60,780 nt of DNA from Bacillota bacterium (GTDB taxonomy: Bacteria; Bacillota; Clostridia; Christensenellales; Aristaeellaceae). Shown here piece by piece: positions 31,365 to 42,238 of this stretch (positions within the stretch are counted from its first letter, which is position 1; each line of letters begins with the position of its first letter). A program made the translations under genes and the position numbers. The DNA lies in assembly GCA_023411395.1 (NCBI GenBank), contig JAEYOV010000064.1, forward strand, positions 1-60,780, given 5' to 3'. The notes under the pieces are model-generated. The model was not told where the DNA came from and made no database searches. It was given only the letters and a program-made list of their open reading frames with translations.

Positions 31365-31393
31365 TTGACAAGGCATGCCATTTGATCTACCAT
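31365..31393 (+). promoter_or_regulatory. Promoter of the fucose-isomerase operon
   Basis: TTGACA (31365-31370), 17-base spacer, TACCAT (31388-31393). A TGCAGG...CCTGCA inverted repeat lies just downstream and may be an operator. Confidence 0.65.
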
Positions 31394-31479
31394 TACTTGC
31401 AGGAAAAGCGTCCCTGCATGGCGTAGTGAAAATAAAGCATCAACTGTTCTACTGATGTCGAAGGAGGATACTTAATTCT

Positions 31480-33294
31480 ATGGGAAAGTTACCTTTTGTG
31501 TCGAACAAGCCGCAAAACCGCCTGCGTGGGCGGCTGCCCAAGATCGGCATCCGGGCCGTGATCGACGGGCGCCGGGGCGGCGTTCGGGAAAGCCTTGAAA
31601 ATCAAACATTTGAACTGGCCAAGGCCGTGGCAGCTCTATTGGAAACCACACTCCGCCATCCCTGCGGCCTGTCTGTGGAATGCGTCCTTTCCGACACCAC
31701 CATCGGCGGCGTGGCGGAAGCGGCGGACTGCGCCGACAAATTCGTCCGGGAGGGTGTGGGCCTTACCATCAGCGTCACGCCCTGCTGGTGCTACGGCGCG
31801 GAAACCATCGACATGGACCCCATGATGCCCAAAGCCATCTATGGCTTCAACGGCACGGAGAGGCCCGGCGCGGTATACCTGGCCTCCGCTCTGGCGGGAC
31901 ACAGCCAGAAGGGCCTGCCCGCCTTCGGCATCTACGGCCGGGATGTGCTGGAAGCCGGGGATACCGCCATACCGGAAGATGTGAAAGAAAAGCTTTTGCG
32001 CTTTGCCAGGGCGGGGTTGGCCGTGGCCACCATGCGGGGCAAGAGCTACCTCGGCATGGGCGGCATGTCCATGGGCATCGCAGGCTCCATCGTCAGCGCG
32101 GAGTTTTTGGAAAAATACTTGGGTATGCGCATGGAATACGTGGATATGACGGAATTCGTGCGCCGCTGGGAAGAGAAGATTTACGATCCCGAGGAGTTTG
32201 AACTTGCCAAAGCCTGGGCCTTAGAATACGTTCGCATCGGTATAGACAAGAACCCGGAAAAAGCCCGCCACAGCGAGGAGAAAAAGGCAAAGGTCATGGA
32301 ACAGGTAATCCTGATGACCATGATCGCGCGCGACCTCATGCAGGGCAACGAAAAGCTGGCTAAGCTTGGCTTTGCCGAGGAGGCCATGGGGCACAACGCC
32401 ATCGCCAGCGGCTTCCAGGGCCAAAGGCAGTGGACCGACCACTTCCCCAACGGCGATTTCATGGAGGCCCTTCTGAACACCTCTTTTGACTGGAACGGTA
32501 TCCGGGAGCCCATGATCGTGGCCACGGAAAATGATCACCTGAACGGACTCTCGATGCTCTTTGGCAAGCTGCTTACCGGCACCGCTCAGGGTTTTGCGGA
32601 TGTGCGCACCTTCTGGAGCCCGGAAGCCATTCAAAGGGTCACCGGCTGGAAGCCTGACGGGCTGGCCGAAAAGGGCCTCATCCATCTGATCAATTCCGGC
32701 TCCGTCACATTGGAGGCCAGCGGCGTCTGCCAAAAGGACGGGAAGCCGTCCATCAAGCCCTGGTGGGAAATCACCGGCCAGGAGGCGGAAGACTGCATGG
32801 CAAACACAAAGTTCTGCTATGCGGATCTTGGCTACTTCCGCGGCGGCGGCTATTCCTCCCAGCTTCTGTCGGAGGGCAGCATGCCCATCACCCTGTGCCG
32901 CCTCAACCTTATAGATGGCCTCGGCCCCGTGCTGCAATTGGCCGAGGGCTGGACGGTGAAGGTGCCGGAGCACGTGTTTGATACCATCAACCGCCGCACC
33001 GATCCCACCTGGCCCACCACCTTCTTTGCGCCAAGGCTCACGGGCGAAGGGGCATTTGTAAGCGTGTATGAGGTGATGCGCCGCTGGGGCGCCAACCACG
33101 GCGCTTTCAGCTATGGCCACATCGGCGCGGACCTTATCACCCTGTGCAGCATGCTGCGCATTCCCGTGTGTATGCACAACGTGCCGGCGGATAGCATCTA
33201 CCGGCCCAGCATGTGGGATGCTTTCGGCACAAAAGACCAGGAAAGCGCCGATTACCGCGCCTGTGAAAAGCTGGGTCCGTTGTACGGCAGGTAA
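31480..33294 (+). CDS. fucI: L-fucose isomerase
   Basis: The 604-residue enzyme follows E. coli FucI along its whole length as I remember it: PKIGIRAVIDGRRGGVRESL, TPCWCYGAETIDMDP, FNGTERPGAVYLASALAGHS, GKSYLGMGGMSMGIAGSIV, GFQGQRQWTDHFPNGD, ATENDHLNGLSMLFG, and YFRGGGYSSQLL to HVGADFITL-like GHIGADLITLCSMLRIPVCM. It converts L-fucose to L-fuculose (and D-arabinose to D-ribulose) with Mn2+, bound by the conserved Glu/Asp/His. AAGGAGG lies twelve bases before the ATG, a longer spacing than usual. First gene of a sugar operon. Confidence 0.95.
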   Translation: MGKLPFVSNKPQNRLRGRLPKIGIRAVIDGRRGGVRESLENQTFELAKAVAALLETTLRHPCGLSVECVLSDTTIGGVAEAADCADKFVREGVGLTISVTPCWCYGAETIDMDPMMPKAIYGFNGTERPGAVYLASALAGHSQKGLPAFGIYGRDVLEAGDTAIPEDVKEKLLRFARAGLAVATMRGKSYLGMGGMSMGIAGSIVSAEFLEKYLGMRMEYVDMTEFVRRWEEKIYDPEEFELAKAWALEYVRIGIDKNPEKARHSEEKKAKVMEQVILMTMIARDLMQGNEKLAKLGFAEEAMGHNAIASGFQGQRQWTDHFPNGDFMEALLNTSFDWNGIREPMIVATENDHLNGLSMLFGKLLTGTAQGFADVRTFWSPEAIQRVTGWKPDGLAEKGLIHLINSGSVTLEASGVCQKDGKPSIKPWWEITGQEAEDCMANTKFCYADLGYFRGGGYSSQLLSEGSMPITLCRLNLIDGLGPVLQLAEGWTVKVPEHVFDTINRRTDPTWPTTFFAPRLTGEGAFVSVYEVMRRWGANHGAFSYGHIGADLITLCSMLRIPVCMHNVPADSIYRPSMWDAFGTKDQESADYRACEKLGPLYGR

Positions 33295-33296
33295 GC

Positions 33297-34997
33297 ATGG
33301 ACAAGTATACCATTGGCCTGGACTTTGGAACACTATCCTGCCGCGGGATCATCGCGGCTGTGGCGGATGGCGCGCAAATCGCCTCCGCCCAATTTGTGTA
33401 TCCCCACGGGATCATGGATACAACACTTCCCTGCGGCACGATCCTGCCTCCCGGCTGGGCGCTGCAGCATCCGCAGGATTATCTGGACGCGCTGCACTAC
33501 GTTCTGCCCGAACTGATGCGATCAAGCGGCCTGAACCCAGAGCAGGTCATCGGCATAGGCGTAGACTTTACTTCCTGTACCATGCTGCCTGTGACAAACG
33601 ACGGTACTCCCCTATGCTTTTTGAAAGCGCATGAACAGGAGCCCCACGCCTATGTAAAGCTTTGGAAACACCACGCCGCCCAGAGCCAGGCGGACAGGAT
33701 CACAGCCATCGCCGCGCAAAGGGACGAGCCATTTTTACGCCGGTGCGGCGGGAAGGCATCGGCGCAGAACGCCTTCCCCAAGCTTCTGCAGGTATTGGAG
33801 GAAGCGCCGCATATCTACGCTGCCATGGACCTGTGGATGGAAGCGGCGGACTGGATCGTGTGGCAATTGACGGGAACATTTTCCCGCAGCGCCTGCTGCC
33901 TGGGATACAAGGCGTTTTACGACCTGCGCGGCGGATTCCCGGAGGAGAGCTTTTTCACTGCCCTTTCCCCAGGATTCTTAGGTGTGCTTGATACCAAAAT
34001 GTCCGGCTCCGTTTCCCCCGTGGGGGGAAGGGCAGGCCTGGTCACGGAAAGGATGGCGCGCCGCCTGGGCTTGCTGCCGGGCATGGCGGTAGCCACGCCT
34101 ATGGTGGACGGTCACGTCTGTTTCCCGGTCTCGGGCATAGAAGACCCAGGAAAGTTTTTGGGCATCATGGGCACCTCTGCCCCGTATTTCATTCTCGCTG
34201 ATTATCAGGAGCCCATCCCCGACTTGTGCGGCATGGTGGATGACGGATTGTTGCCGGGCTATACGGCCTGTGAGGCCGGGCTTAACTGCGTGGGGGACCA
34301 ATTGGCCTGGGCGGCGGAAAAATGCTGCCCGCCCGCTTATGCAATGGAGGCCCGAAACAGAAACATCAGCTTGCAGGCTTTGCTTACGGAAAAGGCGCAA
34401 AAACTGAAACCCGGGGAAAGCGGCCTCATCGCCCTGGATTGGTGGAACGGCAACCGCTCCCTGCTGATGGACACCGAACTGACCGGCCTTTTGCTGGGCA
34501 TGACGCTGGCTACCAGGCCGGAGGAGATCTACCGCACCCTTCTGGAGGCCACCGCCTTTGCCACCCGCATCATCACGGACCATTTCAAAAAGTACGGCAT
34601 TCCCGTGGAGGAATTCCGCCTGACGGGCGGCATCAGCCGCAAGAATCCCCTGCTGATGCAGATTTTTGCGGATGTGCTGCAAATGCCCGTGCGGATCCTG
34701 GCCACAGAGCAGGGGTCGGCGCTGGGCAGCACCATCTACGCTGCCGTCGCGGCGGGGGAAAATGCCGGCGGCTACCGGAGCATGGCACAGGCCATCGGCC
34801 GCATGTCCAGCCCTGTACAGAAGGAATACCACCCCATTAACGAGAATAGTTGCATTTATGACAGGCTGTATAAGGAATACAAAGCACTGCATGATGCCTT
34901 TGGCATTCATAACCCAATCATGAAACGGCTTGGCCATATCCGCCGGGAAGCGGTGAAGGGCCTGCCCGAAAGCAAAGAGATTGGGCTGGGCAAATAA
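33297..34997 (+). CDS. FGGY-family carbohydrate kinase, ribulokinase-like
   Basis: The 566-residue kinase opens MDKYTIGLDFGTLSCRGIIA, the AraB-like phosphate-binding start. It has GIGVDFTSCTMLPV, ALDWWNGNRSLLMD, RTLLEATAFATRIIT and FRLTGGISRKNPLLMQIFAD with the ATP-binding EQGSALGSTIYAAVAAG near the C-terminus. These are ribulokinase features. Following fucI after two bases, it most likely phosphorylates the ketose made by the isomerase (L-fuculose, D-ribulose or L-ribulose). E. coli FucK is a different FGGY branch. Confidence 0.88.
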   Translation: MDKYTIGLDFGTLSCRGIIAAVADGAQIASAQFVYPHGIMDTTLPCGTILPPGWALQHPQDYLDALHYVLPELMRSSGLNPEQVIGIGVDFTSCTMLPVTNDGTPLCFLKAHEQEPHAYVKLWKHHAAQSQADRITAIAAQRDEPFLRRCGGKASAQNAFPKLLQVLEEAPHIYAAMDLWMEAADWIVWQLTGTFSRSACCLGYKAFYDLRGGFPEESFFTALSPGFLGVLDTKMSGSVSPVGGRAGLVTERMARRLGLLPGMAVATPMVDGHVCFPVSGIEDPGKFLGIMGTSAPYFILADYQEPIPDLCGMVDDGLLPGYTACEAGLNCVGDQLAWAAEKCCPPAYAMEARNRNISLQALLTEKAQKLKPGESGLIALDWWNGNRSLLMDTELTGLLLGMTLATRPEEIYRTLLEATAFATRIITDHFKKYGIPVEEFRLTGGISRKNPLLMQIFADVLQMPVRILATEQGSALGSTIYAAVAAGENAGGYRSMAQAIGRMSSPVQKEYHPINENSCIYDRLYKEYKALHDAFGIHNPIMKRLGHIRREAVKGLPESKEIGLGK

Positions 34998-35131
34998 ACA
35001 AAGTCATCGTCTGGGCGGGATAAGGGGCACATGCTGCCCAGCGCAGGCACACGCCCGGATGGGTATCATCGAGCTCACCCGCCAGCGCTCTCATCCACAT
35101 AATCGATCAACAAAAGCAGGAGGGATACATC

Positions 35132-36610
<1,479 letters not shown>

Positions 36611-36722
36611 ACTTATGATGATATGCGGGAAGAGGGCTTTTTGAATAAATCCCCCTTCCCGCACCCATCCCCAAAAACCTCATTTTTTATCAGTTTCCTC
36701 TGCGTCTGGGGTAACAAAACAT

Positions 36723-36851
36723 AAGCGGGCGATTGCTAATCGCCCCTACGGTTGCAAAGAGGATATTGGCTTTTCTCCCGGCTCATGTGTGTCGCGGTAT
36801 TGAAGTCAATAAACATCTTGTGGCGTAGGGGCGATTATCAATCGCCCGCTT
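36723..36851. repeat. Nested inverted repeat with GGGCGATT hairpins
   Basis: AAGCGGGCGATT (36723-36734) pairs with AATCGCCCGCTT (36840-36851); inside, AATCGCCCCTACG pairs with CGTAGGGGCGATT. Each end is itself a hairpin. The whole 343-base gap 36611-36953 shows no gene. The element looks like a small non-autonomous palindromic repeat. Confidence 0.7.
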
Positions 36852-36953
36852 AAGCTTTGGTAGCAAGTTCGTTGGATACAGATCATTCCTACTGCACATA
36901 TTCCACCGGAATGTCACTGACTCCTGGATACCTGCTTTTGTTTTACGGGCTGC

Positions 36954-38336
36954 TTACTCCTGTATCCCCGGAATCTTCGGTAGGGAATCAAACCCAGGCT
37001 TCAAATCTTCATCGGTGGGTATATAGTCGGTCATTCTTCCCTCGTTGTAGGCGGCGTAGGCGGTCATGTCAAAGTATCCCGTTCCGCTCAGGCCAAACAA
37101 AATGGTCTTTTTCTCTCCGGACTCCCGGCAGCGGATGGCCTCGTCGATGGCGGCACGGATGGCGTGGGCCGATTCCGGCGCGGGCAGGATGGTTTCATGC
37201 CTGGCAAAGAACACGGCGGCGTCGAACACCTTCGTCTGCTCCACGGCCCGGGCCTCATCCAGATACCCGTCGTGGTAGAGTTTTGACAAAATGGGCGACA
37301 TGCCGTGGTAGCGCAAGCCGCCGGCGTGGTTGGGGGAGGGCATGAATCCGCTGCCCAGGGTGTACATTTTGGCCAAGGGCATGATTTTTCCCGTATCGCC
37401 ATAATCGTAGGCATACTTTCCCCTGGTCATGGAGGGGCAGGAGGCCGGTTCCACGGCGATGAAGTGCGGATTTGCCTTGCCCAGAATCTTGTCCTGCATG
37501 AAGGGAGCAATCAGGCCGCCCAGGTTGGAACCGCCGCCGGCGCAGCCGATGACGATGTCGGGGTATTCGTCCAGTATCTCCATGGCTTTTTTCGCTTCCA
37601 GACCGATGATGGACTGATGCAAAAGCACCTGGTTCAGCACCGAGCCCAGCACGTAGCGGTAGCCTTCCTGAGTGACCGCGGTTTCAATGGCCTCCGAAAT
37701 AGCGCAGCCCAGGCTGCCGTTGCTGTCGGGATTCTGCGCAAGCATGGCCCGGCCCACGTTGGTCACATCGCTGGGACTGGGAATGACTTTCGCGCCGAAG
37801 GTTTCCATCACGTTTTTGCGGTAGGGCTTTTGCTGGTAGGATACCTTGACCATGTACACCGTCAGCGGCAGGCCGAAATAGGTGGCCGCCTCCGCCATGG
37901 CCGTACCCCACTGGCCAGCACCGGTTTCCGTAGTCAGCCCTTTGAGACCCTGCTTCTTGGCGTAATACACCTGGGCCAGTGCGGAATTCAGTTTATGGCT
38001 GCCGGAGGTATTGTTGCCCTCGTACTTGTAGTAGATTTTCGCGGGGGTTGCAAGCGCCTTTTCCAGGTTGTAGGCCCTGACCAAAGGCGACGGCCGGTAG
38101 ACGCGGTAGATGTCCAGAAGCTCATCCGGAATGTTGATGTACCTGGTGGTATCATCCATTTCCTGCCTGGCGAGTTCCTCACAAAAAACGGGGTACAGCT
38201 CTTCCACTTTGACGGGTTGCCTGAGGACGGGATTGATGCAAGGATCCGGCAGTTCCTTCATGTCGGCGCGCAGATTATACCATTGCCTGGGAATCTGATC
38301 CTCGGTAAGATAGAGCCTGTAAGGAACCTTTGTCAT
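36954..38336 (-). CDS. TrpB2-type tryptophan synthase beta chain
   Basis: The 460-residue PLP enzyme belongs to the long TrpB2 class: N-terminal MTKVPYRLYLTEDQIPRQWY and RPSPLVRAYNLEKAL, PLP lysine Lys115 (NNTSGSHKLNSAL), phosphate loop CAGGGSNLGGL and C-terminal LFGLSGTGYFDMTAY. It condenses indole and serine to tryptophan. TrpB2 works without a classical TrpA partner and is often a free indole-salvage enzyme. AAAGGAG lies eight bases before the ATG. A T-box with an apparent Trp specifier controls it, which supports a true role in tryptophan supply. Confidence 0.93.
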   Translation of the reverse strand: MTKVPYRLYLTEDQIPRQWYNLRADMKELPDPCINPVLRQPVKVEELYPVFCEELARQEMDDTTRYINIPDELLDIYRVYRPSPLVRAYNLEKALATPAKIYYKYEGNNTSGSHKLNSALAQVYYAKKQGLKGLTTETGAGQWGTAMAEAATYFGLPLTVYMVKVSYQQKPYRKNVMETFGAKVIPSPSDVTNVGRAMLAQNPDSNGSLGCAISEAIETAVTQEGYRYVLGSVLNQVLLHQSIIGLEAKKAMEILDEYPDIVIGCAGGGSNLGGLIAPFMQDKILGKANPHFIAVEPASCPSMTRGKYAYDYGDTGKIMPLAKMYTLGSGFMPSPNHAGGLRYHGMSPILSKLYHDGYLDEARAVEQTKVFDAAVFFARHETILPAPESAHAIRAAIDEAIRCRESGEKKTILFGLSGTGYFDMTAYAAYNEGRMTDYIPTDEDLKPGFDSLPKIPGIQE

Positions 38337-38414
38337 GGCGCATTCTCCTTTGCTTTATTTTGCACAGCTTTCCTGCTGTGGGTTGGCACGGAACAGAGTC
38401 TTTGCCTGAAGGTA

Positions 38415-38684
38415 TAAAAAAATGCCCTTGTCCCCTGTAAGGGACAAGAGCATGAACTCCTGCGGTACCACCCAAATTGGCTTTACGCCCACTCATTCCA
38501 TATACGCATGATATATGCTCCCTTGATAACGGATGGAGTTCCCGTCAGGTACTACTCGTTGCCTTTCGCCCTGCCCTCATAAGTCCATTCGGCACAGCTT
38601 CCTTTGCCGCGATCCCACCACCCGCGGCTCTCTTGAAAAGGCCATCCGTGCGTACTCGTCTTACTCAACGGTTTGTATGCTGTT
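38415..38684 (-). ncRNA. T-box riboswitch, tRNA-Trp specific
   Basis: The 270-base leader ends with the T-box motif GGGTGGTACCGCAGG (complement at 38458-38473) and a strong terminator (38415-38452: TGCTCTTGTCCC / GGGACAAGGGCA plus seven T). Stem I with an AGAGAG motif lies upstream. The apparent specifier is TGG (38585-38587) in the sequence GAA-TGG-AC, matching tRNA-Trp. Uncharged tRNA-Trp would favour the antiterminator and switch on trpB2. Confidence 0.93.
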
Positions 38685-38690
38685 GCACGC

Positions 38691-38719
38691 ATTATACGCG
38701 CCATCATTCGTATTGTCAA
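38691..38719 (-). promoter_or_regulatory. Consensus promoter of the T-box/trpB2 transcript
   Basis: TTGACA (38714-38719), 17-base spacer, TATAAT (38691-38696) on the minus strand: a perfect sigma-A type match. Confidence 0.92.
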
Positions 38720-38999
38720 GCATGATTTTTCAACGATTCCAAACGAGACATGAACATCCTTTCCATAAAAAAGTTTTTCAGTATGGGTTCCGTAGCCGAG
38801 CGCCGCCAGTGGTTCCGTAACAGAAGCCGCCCCCAGTGGGGGCAATAGGCGAGGTGGAGGTAACGGCGAAACAAGCGGCGAGAGCAATCCCCCGCCCTTT
38901 GGCAGGCGGGGCACAACGAGCACCGCGCCGATTAAGCCGTCTGGGCCGGAGAGGGAGATTTTTTCAAAAAGCTCCCTTTCCGCCTACTCATCATTCACA
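38720..38999. other. Gene-free stretch with GC-rich repeat copy 2
   Basis: A copy of the GC-rich repeat lies at 38841-38890 (ACGGCGAAACAAGCGGCGAG). Two hairpins (CCCCGCC...GGCGGGG near 38890-38910; AGGGAG...CTCCCT near 38950-38985 with T/A runs) could end the permease operon on the minus strand. No gene is seen. Confidence 0.55.
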
Positions 39000-39830
39000 T
39001 TACGCCTTGACCGCGCCGGCGCTGAGACCGTTGATCACCTGCTCCTGGGCGAAGAAATAGAACAGCATCACCGGCAGCGAGCCCACCAGCACGGCGGTTA
39101 AAACAGCGGGGATATTCACAGTTTCCGAGCCGTAAAAATCGCGTATGCCAAGGGGCAGCGTTTTTTCCGCCGCGCGGTTGATAAGCACCAGCGCGTAGAT
39201 GAACTCATTCCAATTGTAGAGAAAGTTATAGATGCCCACCGTGGCGATCGCCGGGGCGGCCAAGGGCATCATGATCCTGCGGTAGGTTATGAACGGTCCG
39301 CAGCCGTCAATCACCGCGGCATCGGTGATTTCAGATGGCACATCTTTAAAAAACTCGGTGATGATAAAGATGGAGACCGGCATGGCAAAGCTTACATACG
39401 GGCCGATCAGTGCGAACTTGCTGTCGTACAGGCCGATGTTGTTCAGCAATTTGAACACCGGAATCAGCGTCGTATGGACGGGGATCATCATGCCCACCAG
39501 AAACATCAAAAACAGCGGTTTGGACAGCCTGAAGGGAATCCTGGCAAAGGCATAGCTGGCCAGCGACGCGACGACGATCCCAAGGCCCACCGACAGGCAC
39601 GATATAACGATGCTATTGAAAAAGTAGTTCAGGAATTTCACCGTAAATACCTTTGCGTAATTGCCTAAAAAGATTTGGGTGGGAGGACCCCAGACATCAT
39701 TCATATAGCCCATTTGTGACTTTAAGGACGTGGACAGGACAAACAGGAACGGAAACCCGAAGACAACAAGGAACAGCACCGCCAGCAGGTACAGCGGCAC
39801 TTTTTTGAATGCTTTCATCACGGCGGTCAT
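39000..39830 (-). CDS. Sugar ABC transporter permease, MalG-type
   Basis: The 276-residue permease has six membrane segments and the EAA loop SEITDAAVIDGCGPFITYRR followed by IMMPLAAP, which docks to the ATPase. The N-terminus (PLYLLAVLFLVVFGFPFLFV) and the C-terminal AQEQVINGLSAGAVK are typical of CUT1 systems. It partners the permease before it, whose stop overlaps its ATG as ATGA. No ATPase gene is nearby, so a shared MsmK/UgpC-type ATPase encoded elsewhere must serve it. Confidence 0.92.
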   Translation of the reverse strand: MTAVMKAFKKVPLYLLAVLFLVVFGFPFLFVLSTSLKSQMGYMNDVWGPPTQIFLGNYAKVFTVKFLNYFFNSIVISCLSVGLGIVVASLASYAFARIPFRLSKPLFLMFLVGMMIPVHTTLIPVFKLLNNIGLYDSKFALIGPYVSFAMPVSIFIITEFFKDVPSEITDAAVIDGCGPFITYRRIMMPLAAPAIATVGIYNFLYNWNEFIYALVLINRAAEKTLPLGIRDFYGSETVNIPAVLTAVLVGSLPVMLFYFFAQEQVINGLSAGAVKA

Positions 39831-40762
39831 GCTGCTTGCCCTCCCGCCTTGCGGCTTGTAAAATACCGGAACAGCACGGTGAAGGCCAGAGATACCACAA
39901 ACATGAAGGTGGCTACAGAACTGGCATACCCCATGTTGAACTCCACAAAACCGCGCTTGTACATGTAGGTGGCCATGACATCTGTTGCGCCGTTGGGCCC
40001 GCCGCCGGTCATGACATAGATCAGATCAAAATATTTCAGCGATCCTACCATGGACAGAATGGCCGATGTCCTGATCGTTCCCGACAGAAGCGGCAGCGTG
40101 ATGGAAAAAAACTGCCGGCCAGGTCCGGCCCCGTCGATCCGCGCCGCCTCGTACAGGTCTTCCGAAATATTGCTCAGTCCCGCGCGCAAAAGGATCATGT
40201 ATTGCGGCGTATACTGCCAGCAGATAACGAACATGGTGGCCCCGAGCGCCGTGCTTGCCTGGCCGATCCAGGGCTGCGCCCAGGAACTCAGGCCCAGGGC
40301 CCGCAGCACATTGTTGATGACGCCGAAATACGGGTCGTACATCAATTGCCAAAGGATACCGGTGGACACCGTGGACAGCAGCATGGGCATGAAATAGACC
40401 GTTCGAAAAAAACGCCGGCCCTTTATTTTTGCATTGATCATCAAAGCCAGCATCAGGCCAAAGGGTATTTGAACCGCCAGCGATACCGATACCAGTTTCA
40501 GGTTATTCAAAAGCGCCCGCCATACGGCGGGATCGGACACCAGTTTTTGCAGGTTGGCAAGGCCGATGAACTGCATGTTCTCGCTGATGCCGCTCCACTT
40601 AAGGAAGCTGTAGGAAAACGTCATCAGGATGCTGTAAAAATTGAATAGACCGTATACCATAAGCGCCGGCAGCAGGAAAAGGAATGCCGTCCAGGCGTTT
40701 TTCCGCAGGCGGCCGGATGCGTTTGTCTGGCGTTTTCTTATCAGATCGGCCCCGGTCAGCAA
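39827..40762 (-). CDS. Sugar ABC transporter permease, MalF/UgpA-type
   Basis: The 311-residue CUT1 permease has six membrane segments and the EAA loop EDLYEAARIDGAGPGRQFFS followed by ITLPLLSG. The N-terminal basic stretch (KRQTNASGRLRKNAW) is cytosolic. It lies after the binding-protein gene, separated by 78 bases with a strong hairpin, an arrangement that often lets the binding protein be made in excess. Confidence 0.92.
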   Translation of the reverse strand: MLTGADLIRKRQTNASGRLRKNAWTAFLFLLPALMVYGLFNFYSILMTFSYSFLKWSGISENMQFIGLANLQKLVSDPAVWRALLNNLKLVSVSLAVQIPFGLMLALMINAKIKGRRFFRTVYFMPMLLSTVSTGILWQLMYDPYFGVINNVLRALGLSSWAQPWIGQASTALGATMFVICWQYTPQYMILLRAGLSNISEDLYEAARIDGAGPGRQFFSITLPLLSGTIRTSAILSMVGSLKYFDLIYVMTGGGPNGATDVMATYMYKRGFVEFNMGYASSVATFMFVVSLAFTVLFRYFTSRKAGGQAA

Positions 40763-40794
40763 GCTGCATCCCCCATTTCTTGGGAATATGGCAG

Positions 40795-40818
40795 CCCCGC
40801 TCCCGAAGGGGAGCGGGG
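40795..40818 (-). other. Intercistronic hairpin between binding protein and permeases
   Basis: CCCCGCTCCC-GAA-GGGAGCGGGG with no following T run. Probably stabilises the binding-protein mRNA or reduces read-through. Confidence 0.6.
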
Positions 40819-40840
40819 TAGCCGCATAGAAAATCAGGAA

Positions 40841-42115
40841 TCACTTGGCCGGGCCCAGCACCTCCACCGCCTTTTGCTCCATGGTGGCGGCCGCCGCTTC
40901 GGGCGTCATATCCAGCCCGAAAATGGCCTGGGTCGTCTGCTTGTGCAGGTCACCCATGGCGGCGGGGAGGCCCTGATCGTAGAAGTTCTGCACATAGGTG
41001 GCCTGGGCGATGATGTCCATTACCTGCTGCATCTGCGGGCTCTTTGCCTGCATGCCCGCCTGCGGGGGTACGGAAGCCGCGTTGGTCAAAAAGTCCTGCC
41101 CTGTCTCGGCAGCCAGCAGATACTTCAAAAGCGCCAGCGCCTCTTCCTTATGCTCGCACTTTTCGGAGATGGAGAACACATTGCCGCCGCCCAGCATGTC
41201 GTTGATGACGCCTTTGCCATCGGCAACAGTGGGATATTTGCCAACCTTCATTTTGGCAAAGAATTCCGGCGATTCCACCTCGGCGTTGGTAACAAAGCCG
41301 GTGGTTTGCACGATCATGGCTGCCATTTCCGTGTACATCATCATACGGGACCCGCCGGTATCGTAGTTGATGCCGTTCACGCCCTGGGGATACCAGCCGT
41401 CCTGAACCATTTTTTGAATCTGCTGTCCGGCCCAGACCCAGCTTTCATCCTCAAAGGTATAGCCGGGTTCGCGGTTGCAGGCTTTGGTAAACACATCCGT
41501 GCCGCCCTTGCGCATGGACAGGTAGATGAATGTCAGCGCGCCGGGCCATGCACTGGCATTGCCAAGGGCAAAGGGGATGACGCCGTTGTCCTTGAAGGTT
41601 TTGGCCACTTGCGTAAGTTCTTCAAAGGTTTCAGGATACGTCAGACCGTACTTTTCAAACAGTTCGCTGTTGTAGTATACCAGCGCGGCGGAGCCGAGAT
41701 ACGGCAGGCCATAGTATTGGCCGTCATACTGGGCCAGGCTTTTGAAGCCTGCGCTGATGTCCTCCCCAAGGCCGGCGCTGACCGCATCGGTCATGTTGTA
41801 CACAAGGCCTTCCTTGACAAACTCTTGCAGCCAGCCGCCGCCCCAGGAATGGAAGACATCCGGCGCTTCACCGCTGCCCATGGTTGTTTTGAGCTTCGTC
41901 TTGTAGGGATCATTCTCAAAGATGGAGACTTCCACTTTGACGTTCGGATACTCCTCATTAAAACGGGCTATGGCGCGGTCAAACACCGCGATACGGTTCT
42001 CGGTGTTGCTGATGTGCCATAGTGTGAGCGTGACCGGCTCCTGTGACTGGGCAAATCCCTGAACACATGGAAGCAGGAGTGCCAGCACAAGCGCAAGTGC
42101 CATGAGTTTCTTCAT
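40841..42115 (-). CDS. Sugar ABC transporter solute-binding protein
   Basis: The 424-residue protein is exported by a signal peptide (MKKLMALALVLALLLPCVQG). It shows the family-1 pattern VTLTLWHISNTENRIAVFDR, VKVEVSIFENDPYKTKLKTT, DVFHSWGGGWL and FDQGLPAAMG-like C-terminus. A Cys lies in the signal region but a clear lipobox is not seen, so it may be anchored weakly or released. It delivers the substrate to the two permeases. The sugar is unknown; linked oxidoreductase and TIM-barrel isomerase hint at a polyol or modified hexose. Confidence 0.9.
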   Translation of the reverse strand: MKKLMALALVLALLLPCVQGFAQSQEPVTLTLWHISNTENRIAVFDRAIARFNEEYPNVKVEVSIFENDPYKTKLKTTMGSGEAPDVFHSWGGGWLQEFVKEGLVYNMTDAVSAGLGEDISAGFKSLAQYDGQYYGLPYLGSAALVYYNSELFEKYGLTYPETFEELTQVAKTFKDNGVIPFALGNASAWPGALTFIYLSMRKGGTDVFTKACNREPGYTFEDESWVWAGQQIQKMVQDGWYPQGVNGINYDTGGSRMMMYTEMAAMIVQTTGFVTNAEVESPEFFAKMKVGKYPTVADGKGVINDMLGGGNVFSISEKCEHKEEALALLKYLLAAETGQDFLTNAASVPPQAGMQAKSPQMQQVMDIIAQATYVQNFYDQGLPAAMGDLHKQTTQAIFGLDMTPEAAAATMEQKAVEVLGPAK

Positions 42116-42185
42116 TCCTTGAACCCTCCCATTCTTTTATGATTCAGCCGTGCCATGACGGCTTACATCCGGCCCGGTTCAATCC

Positions 42186-42208
42186 ATGATCCGTTATGGG
42201 CGGATCAT
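42186..42208. promoter_or_regulatory. Inverted repeat between Gfo/Idh and binding-protein genes
   Basis: ATGATCCG-TTATGGG-CGGATCAT, perfect 8-base arms, about 75 bases upstream of the binding-protein gene. It may be an operator or an mRNA hairpin; no clear promoter was found beside it. Confidence 0.5.
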
Positions 42209-42238
42209 ACCTTTATCGCCCAAAACAGCCCCGCGTGA

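Noticed and set aside
32221..33333. 370-residue minus frame opposite fucI
   Set aside because: Antisense shadow of a full-length, clearly recognised gene.
40874..42022. 382-residue plus frame opposite the solute-binding protein gene
   Set aside because: Antisense shadow; low-complexity His/Gly/Leu composition.
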